Source: Trissonchulus latispiculum
Taxonomy: Eukaryota; Nematoda; Enoplea; Enoplida; Ironidae
DNA length: 64,000 nt
Assembly (NCBI GenBank): GCA_030248195.1
Contig: JASAND010030626.1
Coordinates: 1-64,000, forward strand
Direction of reading: 5' to 3'
Within the stretch, counting starts at the first letter, position 1; every line of letters starts with the position of its first letter. The notes beneath the pieces were generated by a model. The model ran no database searches and was not told the DNA's origin. It was given only the letters and a program-made list of their open reading frames with translations. Positions 45,348 through 59,192 of the stretch are shown here, piece after piece. The translations under genes were made by a program, and so were the position numbers.

Positions 45348-45474
45348 TTTAAAGGTGTCGACCACCAACATGATGATGGTACTTCAGGATCTCAAGGTTA
45401 CAAACAGCCATGGACTCACTCTTTGTGGACAATCTCCTTACTCAAACTGGGTATCCTTGTATATGAAATCACCA
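45348..45474 (+). pseudogene. palindrome 1 exon 3, right copy, donor damaged
   Basis: The acceptor CTTTTCAG and the exon protein are kept, but the donor reads ACCAG|GTAGTC, one A shorter than the left copy's GTAAGT. Confidence 0.5.
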
Positions 45475-45516
45475 GGTAGTCCACCCGATTGTTGTATATG
45501 ACACCCTCATGCGTAT

Positions 45517-48790
<3,274 letters not shown>

Positions 48791-49555
48791 TGCTTTACGT
48801 TTACGTTTACTTTATTCATTACGTTATTTTACTGTTTATTTTACTTTCATTCAGTAAACGTTACCTTTACTTATTTTCTGCTTATTCTATACGCTATTCT
48901 CTAAGGCCTACGCCACTGGGAATACAACAGACCCTTTTTTAGTTGCCCCGATTCCTGTTTTCTAGCTAAAGTGGTCGCTTGCCAAAGTTGGGAAAAGTAG
49001 GCAAAATCCAGGTTGCGCATACATTTTAGCTCATTTCTTTACAACAAAGAGCGGTTTCACAATAACTAAAAAATAGTCCCCAGCTATTTGATAGTGGAAT
49101 CGAATGATGTAGCCGATGCCTCACGAAAAAATTTACTTTAGTCTGCAAAAAATCTGGAAAATTAAATTACTTCGAAAAGGCAGTAAAATAATTTCCATAA
49201 ACTAAGGTTAGTTTCGTTGTATTCATTAGAAAGAGCAAATGTTACGCTGCATTTTGATATAAAAATGGCTTCTTAACTCCAAGTAATGTTTGAGTAATAA
49301 TGGTTCAAAGTTGATGTCTCCAAAAGGAATCACCACCTTAAGTGGAAGCTTTAATTTTCTAAATATTCAATAAAAGCACGGGCTATACCTATATAATTAA
49401 GTCTGAATGTAAAGTCTAAAGTCTAAATATGCTGAAAATTGTGTACATGTACTATTTCATTTGCCAACGTTTTACCATTACCGCTCAGCTCATGAGAGCC
49501 AGACATCGGGCGCTAAACAGAAGAATAACAGGTAATTATTGTAATTGTTGGTAAT
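48791..49555 (+). repeat. palindrome 2 spacer with diverged direct copy of arm
   Basis: 48925-49115 resembles 47010-47210 (TCGCTTGCCAAAGTTGGGAA against TCGCTTGCCAAAATTGGGAA; GCGCATAC; GTCCCCAG-TATTTGATAG). 49130-49350 resembles 47640-47850 (TTCTTAACTCCAAGTAAT; GTCTCCAAAAGGAATCACCA). The order and orientation match the left arm, but divergence is far greater than between the two arms. An AT-rich stretch with TTTACGTTTAC words lies at 48795-48880. Confidence 0.75.
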
Positions 49556-52500
49556 TGTAGATCCACATTTTGGTTATGTGAGATTTAAAATTTTAAATTT
49601 GTGGGGTCCGAAAACTGAAAGAAAACCTAATATTTAATTGCATATCCCGAGGAGGTGCTACACTCCACTAAGCGGAAGTAGAAAGATGAACGTGAAATTT
49701 TATAGTTTGGAAATTAGTACAAAGGACTGAAACTATAGGATTGTCTTTAGAATATATTTATAATTTCAAACAATCTGCTAATATCTTGCAAGCAATTAAA
49801 ATGAATTGGAAAAATAAAATGATGAAAAATGAAAGCTGGCACTACCCCTAACCGCAATACCAACTGGGCTAAGGTGGCTGTGTTAGCTTTTGTTGTCAGG
49901 TTACCTAAGATAAGGTTGGTTAGCTAGTTGCTTTGATTTTGCGCATGCGCAAAAACAAAATGTTATATCAGCTTCACTCATCAAAATTAAAGGAGTCAGA
50001 TGAAAGAGCGTAAGAAGAAACATCAGATTAAACTGTCTGAAACTACAGCAAACAGCGCGACATTGCAAATTTAAATATATATTTTTAAATCAATGCTTAA
50101 TGTAGTAATTCCTTTGGAAGACATCAACTTTGAACCAGGATTACGCATTCATTGCAGTTGAGAAGCCATTTTTATCACAAAATGAAGCTTAACATTTTCT
50201 CTTCTAATGGGTACTGTTAAGATCAGTAGTCGATTACTGAGAAATGTACCAGTAACTCTAGCTAATATAGCAGTTGTAACAAGTCGGACTACTAAGTGAT
50301 TATAGAGGTAGTCACATAAGTTTGTTTGGTTGATGTTGATAAAAGGAACTTTCATTTGAGTCTTGAATGATTGCCAAGAGGTAGTGATTCCTTTTGGAGA
50401 CAACAAATTGAACCATGATTACGCATTGATTACTTGGAGTTACGAAGTCTTTGTATCACAAAATGAAGTTTAACATTTCAACTTTCTATTGAATATAATG
50501 AAACTAAGTTTGGATTTCGAAAAATTAACAGATTTTTGAAGAAGTGCATTTTTTCAGATTCATTGCAGACAGAAGTAAATTTTTTGGGTGACATTTGTTA
50601 ACTACCCGTTTACTGTCCGGCGACTAAACCGGTACCTAAATGGCGAAACGAAAGCAGGTTCTTATGCCACGCTATTGAAGGTGCAACTCGCGTTGCAAAG
50701 TTAGATAGTCCTAACTAAAGGTGCCCTATTAAACAATGGAAGTCGGCCATGGTTTAATGAGAACTTACGGTACTTATTGAAGGCAAATAGATAAGGCCAT
50801 ATATGATACAATGAATGGGTAAATGGCCCGACCGTGGCATACAAAAGTTACATTAGAACTGACAAGTTAGCAAATTTAGCTAATGGTTGCTGTTTATGAG
50901 TCATGCTTTAAGCCAAGATAAAAACACAGCTTCCAACTTAGTATGACCAATTGCTAAATTCAAGTAAGATAATTTAGGGTGGATTACAGTTAGAAAAGCA
51001 ACAGTTTTAAACATTAATTATATCATTCGATACCTCTATCAAATACCTGGGGACACTTCTTAGTTGTTATAAAATCGCTCTTTGTAATAGAGAAATTAGC
51101 GAAAACGTATGCGCACCCTGGTTTTTACCTGCTTTTCCCAATTTTGGCAAGCGATTACTCTAACTAGAAAGCAGCCATCTTTGCAACTAGAAAAGGGTCC
51201 CGGGGTATCTGTTTAATGGCAACCCTCTAGCCTGCACACTAAATGCTCCACATTCGCTGGAAAAAATATGGCCGTGTTTATGCCAAAACTACATTTTTAA
51301 TGGTAGCAACCCACGGGAAGGCAGTTGGAAGGTGATCATGTTTCAAATAATAGGTATTTCTGAGACCTTTCAAGCGACGCCCTTAGTTTAATTATACGTT
51401 TTGCATAGCTCAAGAAACAATGGATTGTTTGATTTCTGCGAAAATAACAAGTTTTGGAAGCCAAAATAAGAAAATTAGTAATATCTCAAAACAGCTAAAG
51501 CTTGAAAGTTACTTCAAAAATCAAACATGTAAAGCACAACAAGATCTTTTGAATGAATATAATGCTACGCTATGGCGATGATGCTATTGTCTAACTGCCA
51601 GAAAACGGTAAAAACTGCTCTGAACACGGACGTCGAATTTTTGAAGCAGGATTGTGCGGAGGCTTTTAGAATGGTAGATGGACTTATTTTGGAAAGTTAC
51701 ATCCAATTTCGTCTTGATTTTAACCGTTAATCCACAATAGATCACCAAAGGGAATCACCACCTTAAGTGCAAAATTATAACATGAGTTTATACAAAATTA
51801 AACTAAACCAAAAACGGAATTAGTATCAGCAACAATCTAGAAGGCTAGATTTGAAATGAGACGAAATCTGTCGAAGTTTACCTCTGTTTTCATTTCACCA
51901 TCTCTCTTGGAAGGTATGTATTGTCAATTCGAACATTTTTAAACGGTTTTAAGGTTTTATGTATTTTTCAATGAAGCAATAATCCCACTTGCATTCTCCT
52001 ACGTCCCACTGCTGTACCTTCAAGGGCTGCTCATTTTAAATGTAGAAGAAAGGAGTCGCAGTCTTCCGCAAAGGGTAGAAGTATTTGCTGAAGCAGATGG
52101 GAATATTGCACTGCAGTAGGGGTAGTGGCCCGAATATGGGCAACTTCAACTTCGGAACGGCACTATGAATTTTTGCTTGGGATTTGGAAATAAAATTTTA
52201 CCAATTTCTTCGATTCTAAGTTATCATTGCATTGCTATAATTAATTAGAATTTGTTTTCTAATTAATAATTATTGTATTTTTAGTTTCCGAAAAGTAAAA
52301 TTTTGCCACTGACTACTAAATTTTTCACGTCAAGGATTCTCGGCTTCAGTTCGGTCAATCTTACGAAAATTAATATCATTCCACAGATTATTCTTTGTAG
52401 ATTGTACTCCCGAAAAGTCAAAGCTTTATGTCTATTCTGTGAAACTTTTTATCCAGGACAACTATTTTGGTGCCATTTTAAATTTTGAACCCTAACATCA

Positions 52501-52697
52501 ACATGGGCATGAAAAAATGCACCGGTTCCCAAATATGGGCAATAGCCTTTTTACATGTTTTTAAAACTTGGCTATTTACATGCAAATAATAATTTTTAGT
52601 TACAAGCAGTGCAAAGCTTTATTCTACAAATTTTATACACGATAGTGATTTATATTTAAATCAACTAAGATTCGACAGAAATTTTGTTAGAAAACTG
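49556..52697 (-). repeat. palindrome 2, right arm
   Basis: Inverse of 45517-48790. Arms differ by visible substitutions and small indels, for example a replaced stretch of about 20 bases near 47915 against 50305. Confidence 0.9.
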
Positions 52698-53173
52698 ACA
52701 TTTTGTAAAGGATTCACAAGAACACCTCCTAACACGGTTTATTAAAGAACTGCTTTGAAAAAGCTTCGAATGGTTAATAATTATTATTTGTTAATTGATT
52801 ATAGTAATTAATTATGTATTTAACCACTCGTTAATAGTTAATAGTAGTTGTTAACAGTTAATAGTTATTAGTTATTAACAGTAATGGCTAATAGTTATTA
52901 AATGTTAATAATTATAAGTTAGTAAGTAAGTATAATTGTTAATTATCAGTTACTTGGCACTGACAACATCAAAACATGCAACTTTGCACTTAAAATCTAC
53001 TGTTTTAACGTTTTGACTGATTTCCTTTGATGTTGCCACTATGATAAAGCGTGTGCTCACATGTGGGCCACTTGGCCCATATTAGGAACCCTGGTGCTCG
53101 TATTAGGCTACTTTTTTACCCTATCTCTATGCTGTTAAATCGGATTTGCCCATATTTGGGCCGCTTCCCCTAC
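52116..53173. mobile_element. MITE with GTAGGGG TIRs and inner GGCCCATA repeats
   Basis: GTAGGGGTAGTGGCCCGAAT followed by ATGGGCAA at 52116 is mirrored by GCCCATATTTGGGCCGCTTC followed by CCCTAC ending at 53173. An inner pair, CACCGGTTCCCAAATATGGG (52522) and GGCCCATATTAGGAACCCTG (53086), repeats the theme. Its first 580 bp lie within the right arm of palindrome 2 and appear mirrored in the left arm at 45517-46103, where the element is cut short. An AT-rich core of TTAATAGTTA words lies at 52780-52950. Confidence 0.65.
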
Positions 53174-53777
53174 GATTATAATTTTCTTAGTTGCTGACTT
53201 CACCGTGAGGATGTTTCATATTAAGACACGAAAGAAAACTGCTACAGAAATGAAGTCAGCACAGAAACTGTACAAACATATCCGCTGAAGAAACTTAACT
53301 GATAATGATAATAATGAACTAGATAATTAAAGATTAACTAGATAACTAGATAAGAACTGAACCGTAGAAGAATTAACGACGAATAATAATGATAATTCAT
53401 AATAGTAAACTTAACTACTTTTCATAATGAGTAAGTACGTTTAATAAAAAGGAATAGATTTTGTGTGGCTTGTATCTTCGTATTTATGTTTTACTTTTAA
53501 CAACACATGACATGAATATGAACACATATTACATGACATTACAGTACAATCAAGTAGGTATGTTTACTTTATCTTCATTATGCCCAAAAATTTTACATTT
53601 ATTTATTTAAATAAAATATTTTACAATTGCAAAATGATTTACTCAAGGCAAATAGATAATACCGCTTTTTAGTAGTGAACAGTTAATATTATTACTGTAC
53701 AAGAAGACTCAGTGCAATTCCCAATCCTTTTGTTAACGCATGCAAGGAATAATTAATTACGTGTTGCTGATTGTTAC
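53174..53777. other. no gene recognised
   Basis: AT-rich, with GATAATGATAATAATGAA and CTAGATAACTAGATAA simple repeats near 53300-53410. Confidence 0.45.
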
Positions 53778-53919
53778 CTAGTAACTGACCCAAGCTGCTA
53801 TGATTCCTCCAATGGCTGCAACTAATCCATCTAATGTGAACTTAAAGCTTTCTTTAAAAACTTCATCCTGAAGCCGCTCATATTGCAAATGAAGAATCGT
53901 TTCATTGACTGTTTTCAGG
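53778..53919 (-). CDS. DEG/ENaC channel 2, TM2 exon
   Basis: After the acceptor AATGTTTAG, this minus-strand exon reads LKTVNETILHLQYERLQDEV, then LDGLVAAIGGIIAAW, which holds the Ile-Gly-Gly motif at the start of TM2. A possible donor, TTGG|GTCAGT, lies right after the Trp codon, exactly where channel 1 is spliced. If it is not used, a TAG follows three codons later (53778-53780). The filter (G-x-S) and remaining TM2 would be in a further exon that I did not find below 53.7 kb. Confidence 0.65.
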
Positions 53920-53986
53920 CTAAACATTCCTCAACATAAATATATGATAACATAAACGTTTATCAAAAACATTTTTCTCAAATAAT

Positions 53987-54385
53987 CTATCTAGCAGGAC
54001 TGCACCGACGGACAGATGCCAGCTTAATGTTTAAATAGGGTGAAGTCCATAAGTTTTGCGGAAACATAAGTGTTCTTAACTCTGGCTGGTAAAGCTTTAA
54101 GAAAATGTAAATCAGTATAAACAGGATAGGAATGTGTGAATAAAAGTGTTCAGGGAAAGGATCAATTGGACTGATTCCATCGTCCTTCTGTTGTTTAAGG
54201 CATATTCTTAGTTTTAGTGTACTTTCACCACTATATAACTTTGAAATTTGAACTGGAAGTTTTAAGAAATGCAGTTGGGATCCTCCCCGCTGTTCCAGAA
54301 ACATGTCGTACAAATGCTGATCTTGGCTGCAATGTAACTCAAAACCAAATCTTTCTTTCTCTATGTCAGAGCTATTTATGTCCAA
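53987..54385 (-). other. open frame inside DEG/ENaC 2 intron
   Basis: A 132-codon minus-strand frame contains QKDDGISPIDPFPEHF and a hydrophobic IPILFILIYIFLKL. It lies between the Cys-rich exon and the TM2 exon but resembles neither part of the family. It may be chance, an unrelated fragment, or a lineage-specific exon. Confidence 0.15.
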
Positions 54386-54679
54386 TTAAGGTTGTTGGGT
54401 TACCTCCTGTACGCTGCAATGGAATCTTGTATAAGTACCGTCAAAAAATTGAATATTTGCTTCAAGTTAGGTTTAAGCTTAAGTTTAAGTTAGCTTCAAG
54501 TTTAAGAACTCTAAGTCAACCTTTATTCGACATAGGTGAACAACAACTACGTGAACAACTAGGTAGCCTAAGCAACGTGTTAAGCTGTTTGATATTGTCA
54601 TTGAAAATTGTTGGGCAGTGGCTCTATAAGTTTTTATTGTTATTGTTTTCGATTGTATTAACGTTTAACACGAACATAC

Positions 54680-55191
54680 CTAGACAACGAAAGAGTTAGC
54701 TTATATTCGTAATCAACGCAGGATGGTTTGCATTGAGATTTACGATACTCATCGTCTGCGTCCTCAAGCCGATTGACGAACATCAATGCGTAACAGTTTG
54801 CAGCAGTCACCATGTCGCAAGTAGGTAAAGCTTTTTCGGGAACTGTTGCATTTACGAGTATTGGGCTGTCGCACTTCGAACATCCATCAATAACCCGACT
54901 GGAATACTTTGCAACCTCCCGAAATCCACATTGCAGCATACAGCTCATGTATCCTAATGGGTAGTCATCGCATGGGTTTAGCTTACTGTTCACACGCACA
55001 TTCTTCTTCTGGCGAAGAGAAATTAATGCCTTTGCTCTTGTTGGCAAAGGAATGAACTTTGTTGCCAACGCATTTACATCATCTCTGAGCCAATTTAGGA
55101 AATCTTCGTTTTGTGGTAGCATGGCGCCAAAATGGTGTGAATGCTGTACGCGCAAACGCAGCATCATACCTTCAACACAAACAAAATTTGG
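54680..55191 (-). CDS. DEG/ENaC channel 2, extracellular Cys-rich exon
   Basis: The minus-strand exon starts after GCGCAGTCAG with PNFVCVEGMMLRLRVQHSHH and ends at CTAG|GTATGT after LTLSLSR. Conserved positions include NPCDDYPLGYMSCMLQCGF, DGCSKCDSP, TCDMVTAANC and SQCKPSCVDYEYKL. The order of Cys residues follows the second half of the DEG/ENaC ectodomain and matches the exon at 30525 position for position. The closing S-C-x-x-Y/H-x-Y/L-x-L-T segment precedes TM2. The frame is uninterrupted, so the gene may be functional. Confidence 0.8.
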
Positions 55192-55499
55192 CTGACTGCG
55201 CTAAATTTATCCGCTAAACTTTGCGCTAAAAAGTTACTCAATTAAAAAGTGATTAAACTTGCGCACACTAAACATTATTATAATTAAAATATTATTATAA
55301 TAGTATAACTATTATTACGTTATTACACAAGAAGAGAAACTTTGCACAAGTTACTCGAATGATCAGTTCCACTATTGAACATGTAGAGATGCTGCATTTT
55401 TCGAAACATTTTTACAAGATCAATGATGATGGCTTGCCTAATTAATACCAATTATTATATTAATATCATTAGCGAAAGTTAACACAATTATCTATCAAG

Positions 55500-55920
55500 T
55501 TTAAATGCTAGTACACCGACCGATATCTGACGAATTCCGTGTATAGTAGGACAGGTTCCATACGCAGTAATTATGTAAAAACTTCTCCGGCAGCAGTAGC
55601 TGCCCTTTATATGATTTCCATTGACTAAACATGAGTTTACGTGGTCTTCGCAACTATATCCAACCTCCCCGAGAAGATCTACGGTTTTGTCAGACAATTT
55701 TAAATGATTGTCAAGTTTGACCATGAACCGATAAACTTCGGGAGTTTGTGATTCCACGTAATGAGAAAGGTTGAGATACCCAAAATAATTTTGAAGAGCT
55801 AGGCTAGCTTCTATAGCTTGGTCAAAATAGCTTCGCTCTTCTTTAGAGAATTGAGATGATTTAATGTAGTTATCCAACTTGTCTGGATTAATTCTAAAAC
55901 ATAACAGGTCGATAGCAAGT
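55500..55920 (-). CDS. DEG/ENaC channel 2, upstream extracellular exon
   Basis: Read on the minus strand, IDLLCFRINPDKLDNY corresponds to the post-TM1 region (usually F-P-A-V-T-I-C-N). A variable helix-rich part follows, then GYSCEDHVNSCLVNGNHIKG and FYIITAYGTCPTIHG. The last phrase matches the family's t-x-x-G-x-C-y-t-f-N block. The donor cannot be fixed: several GT sites follow IHG before the stop near 55499. The exon with TM1 should lie above 55.92 kb but is not visible; the tyrosine recombinase relic at 56.4 kb may have displaced it. Confidence 0.65.
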
Positions 55921-56385
55921 TTTAGTTTATATTGAAGAAATGCCGCTGATCTTCAATGGCAGATCGGCCTATAGTCAGCACAGGTCAATTTCACTGGTAA
56001 TAGCGCCAAGGTCCAACCGCCACTGAGAGGTAGCAGTTTTAAGATCTCCTCAACAACCAGCCTTCTGCATACAAATGCTTTTAATACCATCCTTTCGGGT
56101 CGTGGCTTTGGATTATATATCTAGTCTTCTTAAAACTTGTAAAGCAGTAAAATATGTTCAGTATCTAGGTGGCATAGCTTTACTTGTATTTAAAACATTT
56201 GTATAATACGGAAAATTGCTATCGGTATGTACATAGTAACCTGCCACTGGAAGTTACAGTAAAGGTGGAAGTAGTTAGGATATTTTGAAAATATAAGTTA
56301 TTTTTTCACAAGTTACCAAATAACTTTTATTTCAATACAAATAAACAAAACAATGTCAGGTACATGGCAGCGCAAACGGCGTCAG
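55921..56385. other. no gene recognised
   Basis: AT-rich, non-coding. Confidence 0.4.
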
Positions 56386-56389
56386 GAAA

Positions 56390-57005
56390 GGAGGGCAGCG
56401 GAAGAGGCGAGTCGTTTTTGTAGAGACAGACGAATCTATACAGCAAACATATTTTTCGACTTCCACTGGCCATGTTGCTGAATCAGATGGAGGGGGACGC
56501 CTGCCCTAGCAGCAGCAGTTGTACCGCCTATTCTGAGACTGTGAAGTGAAAACTGGCCAATTTTCAATTCTTTTATGGATTGGGAAAATTGCAGCCGGGC
56601 TGCATTATAGGACATAGGAGTTGGAAGGATCAGAGAACCACGCAAGCGGGGAAAGAAAGGACAAGTGCAAAGCTGATGGGAAGGTGGCAGCCGTGCGAGA
56701 TACCGGCGCGTCAGCTCAATTGGGGAAAGTGGTCCAGATCCAGCCGCAATTGTAACTGTTTTACCATGGAGATGCTGGTCAGTTTTCGATCTACGGATTG
56801 CTAGGGTGATGGAAATGTCATTGAAAGAAACATCCTGAAATTTCAGATTGAGTGCTTCGGAAATGCGAAGGAAACCATAGAACTGAAAAAGGAGGAGGAC
56901 AGCGAAGCGGAGTGATGATAAGCTGTCTGCTTTAGACATATGGACTAACAGGACAGACAGATGATTCGGAAGCAGAGGGTCACGACGCCACTGATGCGTT
57001 TTGCC
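56390..57005 (-). pseudogene. tyrosine recombinase relic (DIRS/Crypton-type)
   Basis: Tyrosine recombinases cut and rejoin DNA through a covalent Tyr-DNA link. On the minus strand there are FQFYGFLRISEALNLKFQDV (first catalytic Arg), IRRSKTDQHLHGKTV (the beta-hairpin Lys), SLHSLRIGGTTAAA (the H-x-x-R box) and QQHGQWKSKN (the W/H position). The catalytic Tyr should come a few residues later. The sequence there is MFAV then TAG at 56436 (ATA or TAT-like context), and the same frame goes on with IRLSLQKRLASSAALL. So the Tyr codon position is now a stop. The upstream end is cut at about 57005, where a Gypsy pol begins on the other strand. Confidence 0.8.
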
Positions 57006-58480
57006 GCCTCGAGAGACAACTTTGATTTGAGCAAGGGATTTAACCAAATCGAACTGGATGAAGATTCGAAAACTAAAGCTAGTTTTAATACATTTCATGG
57101 GCAGTTTGAGTATAACATTTTGCCGTTTGGATTAAAATGTGCGCCTGGCAATTTTCAAAGATGCATGGAGCGTATTTTGGGAGATTTACAGTGGAAAAAA
57201 TGTATCATTTACATTGATGACATTTAGATTTTTTCTAAAACATTCTCTGAACACCTCGAAATTATGCAGGAAGTTTTTGACCGATTACGAGCCGCTGATC
57301 TAAAAATGAATCCTGGAAAGTGCCATTTTCTTAAAAAGTCAATTACCTATCTGGGGCACATTATTTCTCAACAGGGAGTTGAATCCCTGAAGGAAAAAGT
57401 TCAAGCGATACATGATTTAGCTGTACCTAAGACGCTCAAGGATATAGAGAGTTTTTGGGGATGTGTGCCTATTATGCTAAGTTTATCAAAGGATTCGCCC
57501 ACCTAGCTTCACCCTTGTATTCTCTGAAGAAGAAAGGAGTACGGTTCGTGTGGAATAATACACACCAACAATCTTTCGAGTTACTCAAAAAGAGTCTTGT
57601 TGAAGCCCCCGTACTCGCCCACCCCGACTTCGCTAAGTAATTTGTTTTACACACTGACGCCTCTGATTTGGGTTTGGGAGCAGTACTATCTCAAGAGCAA
57701 GATGACGGAAAGTATCACCCAGTCGCTTATGCGGCCAGGTCTCTTAAAAAGTATGAACGAAATTACTCCACTCATGATAAGGAATGCTTGACTATGAAAT
57801 TTGGTATTGAACATTTTAGACATTACTTGTATGGTGGACCACCTTTCACTCTACTTGTTGACCATTCTGCCTTGCGCTGGCTAATGAAACACCCGCCGAG
57901 AAACTCGCGTCCAGCTAGGTGGCAAATGACCTTCTCTGAGTATGACTTTGAAATTAAGCATAGGAATAATCCCCAATTAAGAAATGCTGCCGGATTATCT
58001 AGGAACCCCTTGTTTGCAGATGTAGCTAGAGGTTTCCTGGGGAGGAACAGAATGGTGACCGTCAATCTGTACAATTTTACCAGGAAGACAGCGATGATTT
58101 AGCAGCCCATATAAATTCGGTGGTTGTCAAAGGGGAAGGAAGGGAAAATTCGTTCTTTTCAGTTACCCAAGATTTCGAAGGCTCCAGCCAAAAAGAGTGT
58201 CACCACTGTGCGCTCAAAGTTTTCACGTATTTCGCAACAGTCTGAATCTGCAAACTCTGAGGGAAGTCAACCGACTCCCCAAAAACAACCTACAATTGTT
58301 CTCCTGCTTGTGACGTTTCTGATAGTGAAAATTCCGGCGAATCAAAGCCCGCTATTTTGAGAAAGAAACGGGACATCCACTCCTCCTCTACCTCTGAGGA
58401 AGAACCAGTTAGGGAAGAGTTTCGCTCCGAAACTGGTCGGCCGAAACTCACGAAGCATGCGCATATAGTTTTAGTAAAAT
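57005..58480 (+). pseudogene. Ty3/Gypsy pol relic: reverse transcriptase and RNase H
   Basis: The reverse transcriptase starts abruptly at FDLSKGFNQIELDEDSKTKA, followed by LPFGLKCAPGNFQRCMERIL and the catalytic YIDD (about 57211). A TAG follows directly at 57225. The thumb (KCHFLKKSITYLGHIIS) continues, then a shift near 57460. RNase H starts after a TAA (57638) with LHTDASDLGLGAVLSQEQDD, containing the first catalytic Asp, and goes on to KEC, VDHSALRWL and HRNNPQLRNAAGLSRNP (the N-x-x-A-D motif, here N-A-A). The N-terminal fingers, protease and gag are absent. A Lys/Ser-rich linker with frame changes fills 58.1-58.45 kb. Confidence 0.88.
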
Positions 58481-59192
58481 GTTTGATGTTGCCGTACGTG
58501 ATAAGTCTAATGTTACTCTTAATCCAAAGTCTTGGAAAAAGCTGCAGCAGTTACAAGCTGAAGATCTTTTGTTGGGCGAAATTTTCGAGTATAAAGTTAA
58601 CAAGAATCTACCTAGTAACTTTAATCGCGCTGTCCGCATTGCCTCATTATCTGAACACTGTGATATGAGGGATGGGGCTCTGGTACATCTGGAAACGTTT
58701 AGGGATACGGTGCTCGAGGTATTAGCTGTACCGGAAAGTTTGCGCTCCGAGGCTCTTGCTCCATGTCATGACAGCCCTTACGCAGGGCACGGCGGTTGTA
58801 ACAAAACTTCATTTCGATTTTCCGAACACTTTTGGTGGCCGGGAATGCATGCTGATGCAAAACAATGGGTTAAATCTTGTCCGCGATGCCAAAAACGGAA
58901 GGGACCCCCTAAAAATCCTAAATCTCTGCTAAGGCACGCTCCACTCCCCGTGGAACCCTTTGAACGGGTTCACTGCGATTTAATGGACATTTCGAAAGCA
59001 TCTAAAAGTGGCATGAAGCAAATACTTAGTTTCATTGATGCGTTCTCTAAATACGTGATCGCCGTGCCTATCAAGAACAAACACGCGCACACGATCGCCC
59101 AAACTTTCCTTGAGTTCATTGTTCTGCAATATGGATCACCGAAAGATTTAGTCTCGGATCAAGGTAAGGAATTTAATTTGGGGCAGCTTTAA
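58479..59192 (+). pseudogene. Ty3/Gypsy integrase, C-terminally truncated
   Basis: A 237-codon open frame has the H-H-C-C zinc module (HDSPYAGHGGCNKTSFRF then CPRCQKRKG), the first catalytic Asp in RVHCDLMDIS, IDAFSKYVIAVPIKNKHAHT, and the second Asp in LVSDQGKEFN. It then ends at a TAA (59190), before the conserved Glu that completes the D,D-35-E triad. It shares strand and spacing with the RT/RNase H upstream. The truncation makes it inactive. Confidence 0.9.

Larger units (their letters stand above)
43637..45514 (-). repeat. palindrome 1, right arm
   Basis: Inverse of 41368-43240, starting at GTGCATCCTAATATGTTAG. It differs from the left arm by scattered substitutions and one-base indels. 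Confidence 0.92.

Noticed and set aside
41368..45514. Palindrome 1 as a pure amplification or assembly artefact
   Set aside because: The arms differ by scattered substitutions and indels and the spacer holds a third copy; an exact artefact would be identical. It is still worth confirming with long reads.
50149..50406. 85-codon frame in palindrome 2
   Set aside because: The mirrored copy in the left arm does not keep the frame, and no motif is present.
54217..54699. 160-codon plus-strand open frame
   Set aside because: It lies opposite the DEG/ENaC exon and intron, has biased Leu/Ser composition from AT-rich DNA and shows no motif.
58124..58360. Independent Lys/Ser-rich gene
   Set aside because: It falls between RNase H and integrase of the Gypsy relic in a shifted frame and is best read as the pol linker.
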